A stretch of DNA of 64,000 bases, from the NCBI GenBank assembly GCA_964399535.1, contig CAYNRE010000071.1, positions 248,001 through 312,000 of the forward strand, read 5' to 3'. Both the position numbers and the translations under genes were made by a program. This document shows, one piece after another, positions 35,954-45,113 of the stretch. Position 1 is the stretch's first letter. The number at the start of each line of letters is the position of its first letter. The notes under the pieces are model-generated. The model did no database searches. It had not been told where the DNA came from and saw only the letters and a list, made by a program, of their open reading frames with translations. This DNA is from CAYNRE01 sp964399535 (GTDB lineage: Bacteria > Planctomycetota > Planctomycetia > Pirellulales > CAYNRE01).

Positions 35954-37876
35954 ATGCCGGTCATGTGCGAGCCCGTATCTCCGCCCGCGTCGAAGACCTC
36001 GGGACAGGCGCGCGCGCCGCTTGACCTGGCCAATCTGCCGGGGCGACTGCACGAACTGGTTTCGGCGGATCGCGACTATGCCCCCTTGGCGACCGAGTTT
36101 GTCCGCCTGGTCGCCGAACTCACCGGTGCCCGACAGGTCGACCTATGGCGGGCCGGGCTTACGAGGGAGCTGGGGGCGGGGCCCGAACAGGGGGCGCCGC
36201 GTTGCGTTGTCGGCTTTCCACGAGCCAGCACCGCGCCGCATGACCCGCAGCGCGAAAACCAGCAACTGTCCGTCGAGACGGCTGAGGCTGCTTTGCTGGC
36301 GGAAGTTGCCGGCCGGGCGATCGATCAGAAGGCGCTTGAGATTCGCGCGCTCGATTCGGCGGACCGGCTCGTGGCGGTCGCCGTACCGGTGCTCACCACG
36401 CGTGGCGTCGACGAGGCCTGTGCCGCGCTGTTCGCTCTGAGCCCTGGCCAACCGCTGGAACCCTTGGTCTTGGTGCTCGAGCTCAGTGTGGGGCACTTGG
36501 CGCTCGGCAAAACTCAGCAGCTTTGCCGGCAACAGGGATGGGAGGCGTTCGCCGCGGCGTCGACCCTGGAGCTCGTCCAGTCGGTCGCTGGGGCAGCGCA
36601 CCCGGAACTAGCGGCTCGCACTTTGGTCGACTGCCTCGCGCGCGACCTGGGCTGCATTCAAGTGGCATTGGGTTGGGTCGACTCGCGCCGCCGAGTGCGC
36701 TTGGCCGCGGTTTCAGGCCAGGTCGAGGTGAGCCTGGGCGCGGTGCGCAATCAAACTTTGGAGACCCTGTTGGCCGAGGCCCTTCAGCCTTCGGCCGACC
36801 TTACCGGCGAGGCGGGGTCGTGGACCGCCACCTCGCGCGAGCTGGCCCTGGAATTGGGCGCCGAAGACGTCGCCCGGAAAGTGCTCGCCGATGGGGCGGG
36901 AAACCCCGTGGCGGTGCTGGCCATGTTTCATCCCAGCGCCGGCTCGGGTGCCCAGCGGCGGGCTCTGCTCGAAGCCGCCGCCCAACCGTTGGCCACCTGC
37001 CTTGCCACGGTGCGACGGGCCGAACATCTGGCCTGGATCAATCCTCGTCACTGGCTGCCCAAGGGATGGGGCGCAAGCCGCTGGATGGCGCTGATAAGCG
37101 GAGCGTTACTGGCCACGGCGGCGCTGGCCTGGCCCGCGCCGGCGCGGATCGCGGGGCCTTGTCGCGTAGAGCCAGTTACGCGGCGGCTCTTGTCGGCCCC
37201 GTTCGAAGCCACGCTCGAGCAGGCGGCCATCGAAGTGGGGCAGCTAGTGGAAGCCGGCCAGCTCTTGGCCCAACTCGACGGTCGGCCGTTTCGGCTGGAA
37301 CTTTCCGCGCTCGAGGCCGAGTTGGCTCGCGCGGCCAAGCAGCGCGATATTCACCTGGCCGCCCACGCCACGGCCGAGGCCGAACTGGCCCGCTGCGAGC
37401 TGGAGAACCTGCAGATTCGCCGGCAATTGCTGGAACACCACTTGAGCCATCTCGAGGTCCGCTCTCCGGTCTCGGGCATGGTGCTTTCCGATTCCATGGA
37501 TGGCAACGAGGGAGCCTCGCTCAAGTTGGGTCAGCCGCTGGTGGAAGTGGCCCCCCTGGATCAGGTGCGAATTGAAATCGGCGTGCCAGCCGATCAATGG
37601 AACGAGTTGGCCCGGGGCAGCACCGCGCGGGTAGCGCTCGATGCCTTGGCGGGGCAGCGGCTTCGCGGCCAGGTGACGGCGATTCACCCCGTGGCGGAAA
37701 CCTGGGATGGCGCGAATGTGTTCGTCGCGGAAGTGCTCTTGGATAACCCTGGCCAGCGGCTGCGGCCGGGGATGACCGGTACGGGGCGCATCGAGGGCCC
37801 CCAACGACCGAGGATCGTCAACTGGCTGTGGCGCCCCTGGCAGCGTATTTGCGCAAGCTGGGCCGCCTATGAATAG
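35954..37876 (+). CDS. GAF-like / TM / HlyD fusion protein
   Basis: The 640-residue protein is modular. Residues about 30-190 and 210-370 look like two GAF-type sensor domains, containing LVAELTGARQVDLWR and LARDLGCIQVALGWVD. One TM follows near 385-405 (SRWMALISGALLATAALAWP). The periplasmic HlyD part then has lipoyl halves (EVGQLVEAGQLLAQLDGRPF and HLEVRSPVSGMVLSD) flanking a helical hairpin and a barrel. The start follows the previous stop by 6 bp and the end overlaps the next gene by 8 bp. The architecture suggests that a cytoplasmic ligand or redox signal is coupled to adaptor assembly, which is an inference. Confidence 0.75.
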   Translation: MPVMCEPVSPPASKTSGQARAPLDLANLPGRLHELVSADRDYAPLATEFVRLVAELTGARQVDLWRAGLTRELGAGPEQGAPRCVVGFPRASTAPHDPQRENQQLSVETAEAALLAEVAGRAIDQKALEIRALDSADRLVAVAVPVLTTRGVDEACAALFALSPGQPLEPLVLVLELSVGHLALGKTQQLCRQQGWEAFAAASTLELVQSVAGAAHPELAARTLVDCLARDLGCIQVALGWVDSRRRVRLAAVSGQVEVSLGAVRNQTLETLLAEALQPSADLTGEAGSWTATSRELALELGAEDVARKVLADGAGNPVAVLAMFHPSAGSGAQRRALLEAAAQPLATCLATVRRAEHLAWINPRHWLPKGWGASRWMALISGALLATAALAWPAPARIAGPCRVEPVTRRLLSAPFEATLEQAAIEVGQLVEAGQLLAQLDGRPFRLELSALEAELARAAKQRDIHLAAHATAEAELARCELENLQIRRQLLEHHLSHLEVRSPVSGMVLSDSMDGNEGASLKLGQPLVEVAPLDQVRIEIGVPADQWNELARGSTARVALDALAGQRLRGQVTAIHPVAETWDGANVFVAEVLLDNPGQRLRPGMTGTGRIEGPQRPRIVNWLWRPWQRICASWAAYE

Positions 37877-40079
37877 CCAGCGGCACGAAAGCAACCCGCG
37901 CCGAAGCGGGCTCGAAGGCGACTGCCACGACCCGGTCGTAGCCGTGCTGGCCAACCAACGTTTGCGCCTGCGAGCAGGGCTGCGGCACCAGTTTCAGCCT
38001 TCGGTAGTCCCGCCCAGCTATCTGATTGAAGACCCCGCCTCGGGTCACTTCTACCGTGTGGGAGTGGCTGAGTACACGTTTCTGTCGCTGCTCGATGGGG
38101 AGCGAACCGTGGCCGAGGCCTTGGCCGAAGCCGCCGGCCGATTGGGGGCCGCCGCGCTCGATGAGCAAGACGCCGCGGCGATCTGCCGCTGGCTGTGCGA
38201 CACCCAGTTGGCGGCGACCTCCGACTCGGCCGCGCCCCAGCGGCTGCAGCAAGCGGCGGCGCGGCTGCGGCGCGGACGCCTGTGGGAGCGCGTCCACCCC
38301 TTGGCGTTTCGCTGGTCGCTTGGCAACCCCGATCCGTTGCTCGAACGGCTTCGCCCCGGGGTTCTCTGGGCCACTGGCCGGGCGGCCACGCTACTCGGCG
38401 GCGGGCTGATTCTCTCGGGCCTGGGGTTGGTCGGGCTCTACGCCAGCGAACTAGCCGAGAGCGCCCCGCGAGTGCTTCGCCCCCAGGCCTGGGCGACCGG
38501 GTTGGTGTTGTTGGTGCTGCTCAAGCTTTGGCACGAGGTCTGCCACGCCGTGGTGGCCAAGTCGTTGGGGGGCACGGTGCCTGACGCGGGCCTCGTCTGT
38601 TTCCTGGGCGCGCCGCTGGCCTATGTCGACCTGAGTAGCACCTATCGCTTTGCACGCCGCGGACAACGCATTGCCGTAGCCCTGGCGGGCGTCTATGGCG
38701 AGTGGTGCGTGGCCGCGGTGGCAGCCTGGGTCTGGTGCCTGGCTGCCCCCGGACCGCTGCGCGATCTGGCCTGGCAATGCCTGGCGATCGCCGGCGCGGC
38801 CAGTGCCCTGGTGAATTTGAACCCACTGCTCAAATTCGACGGCTACTTCGTGCTTACTGAGTTGTTGGGCACCCCCAACCTGTCTGGCTGGGGCCAGCGC
38901 TACGCCCAGCACCTGGCACGGCGCTTGCTTTGGGGGGCGCCCAGCCAGTTCAGGCCCCCGGTCTGGGGCAGGGTGATTCGCGTATACGCCGTGGCCGCGG
39001 CGGTGTGGCGCTTCACGGTCACGCTCGGAATTGTGCTGGCGGCCGCGCACTGGCTGTCCGGGTTGGGGCTGGTAGTGTCGCTCTTGGCAGCAGCGAGTTG
39101 GTGGGCCCAGCCACTGATCCAACTGGTCCGCTCGACCGCGCCCCAGGGCCCCCGACCGGGCCGCCATCGAGCGCGGGCAGTCGCGGCAGTGAGCGGGGCG
39201 GTGGCGACGTTGCTGCTGGCGGCCTTCCTATTGCCGTGGCCGCTTCCCACCCAGGCCCCGGCCACGGTGGTGCACGAATCGCTCACGGCCGTTCACACCG
39301 GCGCCGCGGGTTTTGTCGAAGCCGTCTCCGTGACAGATGGTCAGGAAGTCGCCGCCGGCCAACAACTGCTCCGGCTTCGTAATCCCAACCTGCTGGCCGA
39401 ACTGGATCAGCTTCGGCTACAGCTTAGGTCGGCGCAACTCCGCCGCCGCTCACTACTGCTGCAGCGCCAGACCGCGGCTCGGCAAGCCCAGGACGAAGAG
39501 ATCGCGGCGCTCGAGGTTCGCCTGGCCGCCAAACAACGCGAGGTCGACCAGTTGGTTGTTTGCGCCCCACGGGCTGGGACCGTGATTGGCCGGCAACTCG
39601 AGCAGGTGCTCGACCGTTTCCTGCCAGCCGGCACCGCCGTTTGCTCGCTCGTCGACCCCAGCGGTAAGCGGTTGCGGGCCTCGATCGACCAGCGCGACCA
39701 GCGACGTTTCGCCGGCCGGGTGGGCCAAACCCTTTGTGCCGCCGTGCTGGGCTATGGCCGCCTGAACGGAGCGCGGCTGGTGAAAGTCGAGCCTCGGGCA
39801 GTCCATCGGCCGAGCGATGCTGCGCTGACCGTTGCCGGCGGCGGATCGCTGGCCGTTCGCCCCGCGAGCGACCGATCAAGCGCCGCGGCTGGGCCGGGTC
39901 CCGAGGCCGAGTGGGAACTCGAAACCGCGCGGTTCACGGCCGAAATCGCGCTCGACCCCCGCGACAGTGCGCACCTGGCCGCGGGCCAAACCGCCGTCGT
40001 CGGCTTCTACCGGGCCGACGAATCGATTGCCCGGCATCTCTGGCGCCGGTGGCTGTCGGGCTCGAACTGGAGCTACTGA
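37869..40079 (+). CDS. PqqD-like / M50 metalloprotease / HlyD fusion protein
   Basis: Residues about 25-115 resemble the PqqD/RRE fold (YLIEDPASGHFYRVG, then VAEYTFLSLLDGERTVAEAL), known as a peptide-binding module in RiPP systems. Several TM helices follow with an intact zinc-protease signature, HEVCH at 222-226, and NPLLKFDGY at 318-326, the M50/site-2 protease pair. After further TMs the C-terminal third is HlyD-like: lipoyl halves around EAVSVTDGQEVAAGQQLLRL and VCAPRAGTVIGRQL with a coiled coil between. At 736 residues it has a substrate-binding, protease and adaptor layout. It ends the island. Confidence 0.82.
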   Translation: MNSQRHESNPRRSGLEGDCHDPVVAVLANQRLRLRAGLRHQFQPSVVPPSYLIEDPASGHFYRVGVAEYTFLSLLDGERTVAEALAEAAGRLGAAALDEQDAAAICRWLCDTQLAATSDSAAPQRLQQAAARLRRGRLWERVHPLAFRWSLGNPDPLLERLRPGVLWATGRAATLLGGGLILSGLGLVGLYASELAESAPRVLRPQAWATGLVLLVLLKLWHEVCHAVVAKSLGGTVPDAGLVCFLGAPLAYVDLSSTYRFARRGQRIAVALAGVYGEWCVAAVAAWVWCLAAPGPLRDLAWQCLAIAGAASALVNLNPLLKFDGYFVLTELLGTPNLSGWGQRYAQHLARRLLWGAPSQFRPPVWGRVIRVYAVAAAVWRFTVTLGIVLAAAHWLSGLGLVVSLLAAASWWAQPLIQLVRSTAPQGPRPGRHRARAVAAVSGAVATLLLAAFLLPWPLPTQAPATVVHESLTAVHTGAAGFVEAVSVTDGQEVAAGQQLLRLRNPNLLAELDQLRLQLRSAQLRRRSLLLQRQTAARQAQDEEIAALEVRLAAKQREVDQLVVCAPRAGTVIGRQLEQVLDRFLPAGTAVCSLVDPSGKRLRASIDQRDQRRFAGRVGQTLCAAVLGYGRLNGARLVKVEPRAVHRPSDAALTVAGGGSLAVRPASDRSSAAAGPGPEAEWELETARFTAEIALDPRDSAHLAAGQTAVVGFYRADESIARHLWRRWLSGSNWSY

Positions 40080-40111
40080 GCGCCGCGCCAGCGAGAGGGC
40101 CGACGGTTGGC

Positions 40112-42043
40112 TTACTTCAACCGGTCGCGGAGCACCTTGTCGAGCTCGGCAACGTGAACGTTGCGGTTCATTACCTTGCCCGAGGGATCGAGCAAGATCA
40201 TGGTCGGCACGGTCAGAATGCCTAAGTGCGTCGCCGGCTCGCTGTCCAACCCGCCCGGTTCGTAAATCTGCGCCCAAGGAATGCGGTTTTCCTTGAGAAA
40301 CTCGGTGGCATCCTGGGGCTGGTTGTCGAGGCTTACACCCAGCAGGGCGAATCCTTTGCTGCCGTACTTGCTATACAGTTCCTTCAAGATGGCCATGTCC
40401 GATTTGCACGGCTCGCACCAAGAGGCCCAAAAGTGGATCAGCACCATCTTGCCGCGGAAGTCGCGGGCCGCAAGATCGACCGCCTTACCGGCCGGGCTCT
40501 TGCCTTTCAGTTCGAGCAGCTTGCCAACGGATTCCAGTCGGTACTTGGCGCCGGCGGCTTTTTTGGCCGCGGGCGACTCGGGGAACGTGGTTACGAGCCG
40601 GCCATACCACTGGGTCGCGGGCTCATCGTTGCCCTTGAGCTCCTCGGCGATTCCCAACTGCAGCATGGCCTCGGCCGAGTCGGCAGCCTCGGGATGGCGA
40701 TCGACATACGACTTCAGGCTTTCGATCCAGGTCGACTGAATCTTCTCGAAGTCGGCGTTGGGCGCAAGCAGGCTGGAGTTGTACTCGGCCGTTAGCGCCC
40801 GGAATTCGACATAGGCCCCCAGTTCGGCCGAAAGGCCCATGTCACTCATGCTGGCGTGCAGTTCTTTCAGCCGAGCGACTCCCTCGGCGTAGTTGCCGGT
40901 TTGAATGGCGACCGAAATGGCGTCGGCAAGTTGGCGAATCCATTGTTCGCGTTCGGCGTTGTCGGTCGAAGCATCCAGAAATTTCTGCAACAGCGCGACG
41001 CGCTCGGTGGTCAGCTTGGCAAACTCCTCGGTCGAGCCGGCCTGTTCGCCCTTCTTCTCCAGCTCTTCGAGCTGAGCGAACATGGCCTGCAGCTTCTCGC
41101 CGCTTTCAGCGCCCTCGGAAAGATTCGCCTGAACCCCCAGTTCGCTTGCCGGGCGATAGAAGAACTGGCCGCGCTGGGCAAACTCTTTCGCGTCTTTCTC
41201 CAGTAGCGAGGGTGCCTCGATCACCCGCCACACGTCGCCCACTCGAATGAGGGTTCCAATCTGGATTTCGCCATGCTGTCCTTGGGTGTCGACGGCGGCC
41301 AGCACGTTTTCATACACGAGAACGTCTTTGGTCGATTGATCGGTGCCGGCCGGAATGATTCCGGGCTGCGTGGCGCCGAAGTCCATCCAGACGGTCTGGT
41401 CGCTGAACTGCCGCTGCCGGCCGGCCACGTCTTTGAACAGGCTGCTGGCCCCCGCGATCACGTCGGCCAGCTCTTTACGCTTGCTCTCGCCCAGGCCGAG
41501 CGAGTCGAGCTCGGCCGTGGTCAGGAGCAATCGTTCGAACCGCTGCTGTTCGCCGCGGACGAGGGCCCGAGTTACCTCGGCGCTCACCTCCTCGGCCGAG
41601 ATCTGTTTCCAAGAGTCGATCTTGCCGTCTTGATCTTCGTCGATGGCCCAGCGGCTACCCCCCGCGTTGAGCCAGCGATACTGGTCGGCCTTGCTATCCC
41701 AGTTGGTGTCGATGTCGCGATACACCTCGCTGCCGCCCAGGTAGTAGCTCCATAGATCGACGACGTTGTCGTTATTGGTATCCATGAAGCGGCGCAGCGT
41801 TTGTCCGCTGGGGCTGAGCACCAGCCAGCCGCTCTGGCCGGCGACCTTCTCGGCCTTGATGGTGCACTTGGAGATTTCCTCCGGGGCGGGGCGGTCGTAC
41901 TCTACGTCGGCAGCCTGAACCGGCATCAACTGCAGGGCCACCTCGGCGGATGGAGCCGCTGCCCGCGCGGTTTGGCCGGCCCAACAGAGCCAGGCCGCGG
42001 CTAACGAAGTACCTGCCAGATGCCAGCGCCGTACCATCACCAT
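40112..42043 (-). CDS. Secreted protein with C-terminal TlpA/thioredoxin domain
   Basis: ATG 42043 is chosen because AAAGGAAC precedes it and a signal peptide follows at once (HLAGTSLAAAWLCWAGQTAR). An upstream frame to 42523 is ignored. The 643-residue protein has an N-terminal region with calcium-like DTNNDNVVDLW and DEDQDGKIDSW segments, a helical middle with TPR-like character (DSAEAMLQLGIAEELKGN) and a C-terminal TlpA-type domain. The redox motif is WASWCEPCKSD. It probably reduces or isomerises periplasmic disulfides or delivers reductant to other proteins. It converges on the export island's last gene across 32 bp but is not part of that transcript. Confidence 0.8.
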   Translation of the reverse strand: MVMVRRWHLAGTSLAAAWLCWAGQTARAAAPSAEVALQLMPVQAADVEYDRPAPEEISKCTIKAEKVAGQSGWLVLSPSGQTLRRFMDTNNDNVVDLWSYYLGGSEVYRDIDTNWDSKADQYRWLNAGGSRWAIDEDQDGKIDSWKQISAEEVSAEVTRALVRGEQQRFERLLLTTAELDSLGLGESKRKELADVIAGASSLFKDVAGRQRQFSDQTVWMDFGATQPGIIPAGTDQSTKDVLVYENVLAAVDTQGQHGEIQIGTLIRVGDVWRVIEAPSLLEKDAKEFAQRGQFFYRPASELGVQANLSEGAESGEKLQAMFAQLEELEKKGEQAGSTEEFAKLTTERVALLQKFLDASTDNAEREQWIRQLADAISVAIQTGNYAEGVARLKELHASMSDMGLSAELGAYVEFRALTAEYNSSLLAPNADFEKIQSTWIESLKSYVDRHPEAADSAEAMLQLGIAEELKGNDEPATQWYGRLVTTFPESPAAKKAAGAKYRLESVGKLLELKGKSPAGKAVDLAARDFRGKMVLIHFWASWCEPCKSDMAILKELYSKYGSKGFALLGVSLDNQPQDATEFLKENRIPWAQIYEPGGLDSEPATHLGILTVPTMILLDPSGKVMNRNVHVAELDKVLRDRLK

Positions 42044-42337
42044 GGTTCCTTTGCTCGAGTAGACCTTTGCAGCAGGCCGAAACCGGAGCCGCTCCCCTGG
42101 GCGGGTCGGGGGTCCGTGTCGATCGCTCGACACTTGCCTCTGCCCGCGCTCCCTCGGGCAACACCGTCCCGATTCGCTTGCAATATCGTCCTGGCGGCGA
42201 AGCGGTCTTTGATGAATCCTCCGAATTGCCCCAATTTGCCGGTTGGGGGGCTCGCGATTGGCCCGCGCTGGTGTTTGAAGTGCCGGACCGTGCCGGCCGG
42301 CGTCCCAGCGGGCGGCAGCAAGCCGCCCTGCGCGACA

Positions 42338-42417
42338 GTGGCACCACGCGACAGTGGCACCACAGGGCGGTGGCACCACAGGGCGGTGGCACCACGGGGC
42401 GGTGGCACCACGAGGCC
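42338..42417. repeat. Five 16-bp tandem repeats
   Basis: Five contiguous units start GTGGCACCAC; the best conserved is GTGGCACCACAGGGCG. They occupy 42338-42353, 42354-42369, 42370-42385, 42386-42401 and 42402-42417. Each unit holds a small inverted repeat GTGG-CA-CCAC. There is no spacer diversity, so this is not CRISPR. A multi-site protein-binding array or simple slippage repeat is possible. Confidence 0.85.
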
Positions 42418-42538
42418 AACCCCCGGTCCGACCAGGCCCAAGGAATCGGCGGGCGGGCAACCGAGGGCCGGCCCAATCGGCCAGCGGTGTTTGCCGAGCA
42501 TTGGCGTTTTGCTTCCGGGGCACCTTCGACCCAGCCCT

Positions 42539-42566
42539 TTGACAGGGGGCAACGGGGTCCTAGAAT
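42539..42566 (+). promoter_or_regulatory. Consensus sigma-70 promoter upstream of tRNA-Ile
   Basis: TTGACA at 42539-42544 and TAGAAT at 42561-42566 are separated by 16 nt, pointing toward the tRNA-Ile gene about 150 bp away. Confidence 0.55.
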
Positions 42567-42715
42567 ATTGGGTCTCCGTTGAGCGTGCCGCGGGGTTGGT
42601 TTTGCCGCCCAGGGCTGCATCCTAGGAGTTGCGGCTTGGGAAGATCGCCGCGATTTCGGGTGAACTGCTCCTGGAATTCGGCGACGGGCCGCGGACGGCA
42701 CGGTTGAAGTGCGCT

Positions 42716-42789
42716 GCGCGCATAGCTCAGTTGGTTAGAGCGCGTCCCTGATAAGGACGAGGTCCGAAGTTCGAATCTTCGTGCGCGCA
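42716..42789 (+). tRNA. tRNA-Ile (anticodon GAT)
   Basis: A 74-nt cloverleaf. The acceptor is GCGCGCA/TGCGCGC with discriminator A. The D-arm is GCTCAGTTGGTTAGAGC. The anticodon stem is CGTCC/GGACG with loop CTGATAA. CCA is not encoded. Confidence 0.95.
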
Positions 42790-43245
42790 CTTGCTTTTTT
42801 GGGGGCGTTTTCGCCCCGGGCTACCCGTTCGCCAACCCTCGCCTGGCGGCCTCGTCGCCCGTCGGCCCCCCCTCGGGCACAGAGTCCAGGGGATGCCGAG
42901 ACGCGACCGTTCGACGCGGGCCTGTTCCCTTCCGGCGCACTGCCCCTCTGCCGCGAGGGAGAGTGAACCTCGCTTGGGCAGGTTTTCTCTTAGTGGCAAG
43001 GCGAGCGGTATCCGGTTCAATGCTCCAGGGCGAGCGCCGAAAGCCGCGACGCCGACAGGTATTGCAGCCGGGACCGCGGACCGCTGGCGAGCTGGGCGGT
43101 TCGCCCCGCGGCTGTCGGCATGGATGGGTCGGTCGGGCCTTGGCGGCGTCGCAAGGACGAGACGACCGGCACCGGTTCGGCTTTTCGGCGGTCGAAGCCG
43201 AAGTTAAGATCGGACCGCACGCCGACAGCCCTCCCTGGTGGGTCA
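42790..43245. other. Intergenic region between tRNA-Ile and trpE
   Basis: The trpE frame is open upstream to 43120, but Arg-rich sequence without family resemblance makes translation unlikely. An imperfect hairpin around 42960-42991 (AACCT...AGGTT, then TTCTCTT) could be a weak terminator. I see no leader peptide with Trp codons. Confidence 0.4.
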
Positions 43246-44766
43246 ATGACCTATTTTCCTCCGCTCGACGAATTTCGTTCGCTGGCGTCCCGCGCCGATC
43301 TGGTGCCGGTCTATCGCCGGTTGCTGGCCGACACCCTCACGCCCGTGGCCGCCTTTCGCCGGCTCGACCGGGGGCGCTGCGCCTGTTTGTTCGAAAGCGT
43401 GATCGGCGGCGAGAAGGTGGGCCGGTACAGCTTTCTGGCGGCCGAACCATACCTGGAGATCGAGGCCGCCGGCAACGAGGTTACCGTGACCTCGGAAGCG
43501 CGGACCGAGCGATTTACCTCGGCCGACCCGATCGCCGAGGTCGAGCAGCGGATCAGATCATTGCGAGTGGTCGATCCGCCAAATCTTCCCCCCTTTACTG
43601 GCGGAGCGATCGGTTACGCCGGCTACGACGTGGTGCGGTACACCGAGCATTTGCCCAACGCCCCGACCGACGATCGGCACTTGCCCGACCTTTCGTTTGC
43701 GTTTTACGATCGCATGGTGATCTTCGATCACATTCACAAAACGCTGCTGGTCGTGGCCCTGGCGCGGCTCGATCGATTCGAGGGTGACGCGGCCGCCGCT
43801 TACGCCGATGCCCAACGGCGAATCGACGAGTGGGTCGCGCAACTCGTGGCCCCCGCCGTGGAATCGGCCCCGACCGATATCTCTCCGCTGGGACAGTCCA
43901 CGATCGAGTACCGCTCGAACTTCACCCGCCAGGAGTTTCAAGACGCGGTGCGCCGCTGCGTCGACTACATTCGCGCGGGCGATATTTTTCAGGTCGTCAT
44001 CAGCCAGCGGCTGGAGCTGGAGATCGACCTGCCACCGTTGGAGATCTACCGCACGTTGCGCGTGGTGAACCCCAGCCCGTTTATGTTTTATTTGCGCACC
44101 CCCGCAGTGACGCTGGTGGGAAGCTCGCCCGAGGTCATGGTGCGCGTGGTCGATGGCGTGGTTACCGTCCGGCCCTTGGCGGGCACCCGCCGCCGCGGGG
44201 CGAACGAAGCGGAAGATCGGGCCTTGGCCGAACAGTTGCTGGCCGATCCCAAAGAGCGTGCCGAGCATGTGATGCTGGTCGACCTGGGCCGGAACGACGT
44301 GGGCCGGGTTTGCCAATACCGCACCGTGCGGGTAACCGACGTCATGTCGGTCGAGCGCTACAGTCACGTGATGCACATCTCGTCGAACGTTGAAGGGCAG
44401 CTTACTCCGGGGAAAACCGCGTTCGACGCCTTGCGTAGCTGTCTGCCGGCCGGCACCGTATCGGGGGCGCCCAAGGTACGCGCCATGCAGATTATCGACG
44501 AACTGGAGCCGCACCGTCGTGGTCCCTACGCCGGGGCGGTGGGCTACGTCGATTTCAGCGGCAACATGGATACCTGTATCGCTTTGCGCACCTTGGTAGT
44601 CCAGGGCTCAAAGGCCTATATCCAGGCCGGAGCCGGCATCGTTGCCGATAGCGACCCCGAACTGGAATACCAGGAAACGCTCAACAAAGCCCGGGGCCTG
44701 CTCACCGCGATCGAGCTAACGCGAAGCCGATTTGCAGCCACCCCCCCTGGTAGCACCCCGGGCTGA
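43246..44766 (+). CDS. trpE: Anthranilate synthase component I
   Basis: TrpE converts chorismate to anthranilate using ammonia supplied by TrpG. The ATG at 43246 gives 506 residues starting MTYFPPLDEF. The regulatory Trp-binding segment is present as FESVIGGEKVGRYSFLA. Chorismate-binding motifs include IQVVIS-type DIFQVVISQRLE, PLAGTRRRGANEAED, LVDLGRNDVGRV and AGTVSGAPKVRAMQIIDELE. No trpG or other trp gene lies in the window, so the subunit partner is encoded elsewhere. It stands alone between tRNA-Ile and a secreted protein. Confidence 0.93.
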   Translation: MTYFPPLDEFRSLASRADLVPVYRRLLADTLTPVAAFRRLDRGRCACLFESVIGGEKVGRYSFLAAEPYLEIEAAGNEVTVTSEARTERFTSADPIAEVEQRIRSLRVVDPPNLPPFTGGAIGYAGYDVVRYTEHLPNAPTDDRHLPDLSFAFYDRMVIFDHIHKTLLVVALARLDRFEGDAAAAYADAQRRIDEWVAQLVAPAVESAPTDISPLGQSTIEYRSNFTRQEFQDAVRRCVDYIRAGDIFQVVISQRLELEIDLPPLEIYRTLRVVNPSPFMFYLRTPAVTLVGSSPEVMVRVVDGVVTVRPLAGTRRRGANEAEDRALAEQLLADPKERAEHVMLVDLGRNDVGRVCQYRTVRVTDVMSVERYSHVMHISSNVEGQLTPGKTAFDALRSCLPAGTVSGAPKVRAMQIIDELEPHRRGPYAGAVGYVDFSGNMDTCIALRTLVVQGSKAYIQAGAGIVADSDPELEYQETLNKARGLLTAIELTRSRFAATPPGSTPG

Positions 44767-45113
44767 TACCGGCAGGGTGGCCAAACAGCGCCTCCGCGGC
44801 CCAAATCGGGCTGTCGACGGCGGGCTATGGTCTGTTCGCCCCTCCCTTGCTGACGCAATTTTCAGCTTTCCCCCGAGAGACTTACGGCGGCCGGGTTTGC
44901 GGCGATTGGGCGATTCGTTGCAAGGCTCGGGCGGCCCATCTATGATCGACGAACCAGGGGGAAACGGAACACGCGGGGTGCCAGGGCGCAAGAGGCCAGC
45001 AGCGGACACACCAGTCTTTCGACTGCGCGCTGCCCGCGCGCCGGTGGTCGGTCTCTGTCCCCAGGTAGAATCCGGCGGCATAACTCGCGGCAAGACTCAT
45101 TGAGGAGGCAACC
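44767..45113. other. Intergenic region, no gene seen
   Basis: The 347 bp after trpE hold no supported ORF or RNA. The only clear signal is the GAGGAGG ribosome site at 45102-45108 for the next gene. Confidence 0.45.

Larger units (their letters stand above)
42044..42715. other. Intergenic region with tandem repeat array and promoter
   Basis: This 670-bp gap upstream of the TlpA-like gene holds the 16-bp tandem repeats (42338-42417) and a consensus promoter facing tRNA-Ile. Overlapping ORFs on both strands are compositional. Confidence 0.5.

Noticed and set aside
42338..42417. Possible CRISPR array
   Set aside because: Units are 16 bp and directly abutting, with no unique spacers and no cas genes nearby.
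42716..43245. Attenuator or leader peptide control of trpE
   Set aside because: No leader ORF with Trp codons or mutually exclusive hairpins is visible between tRNA-Ile and trpE.
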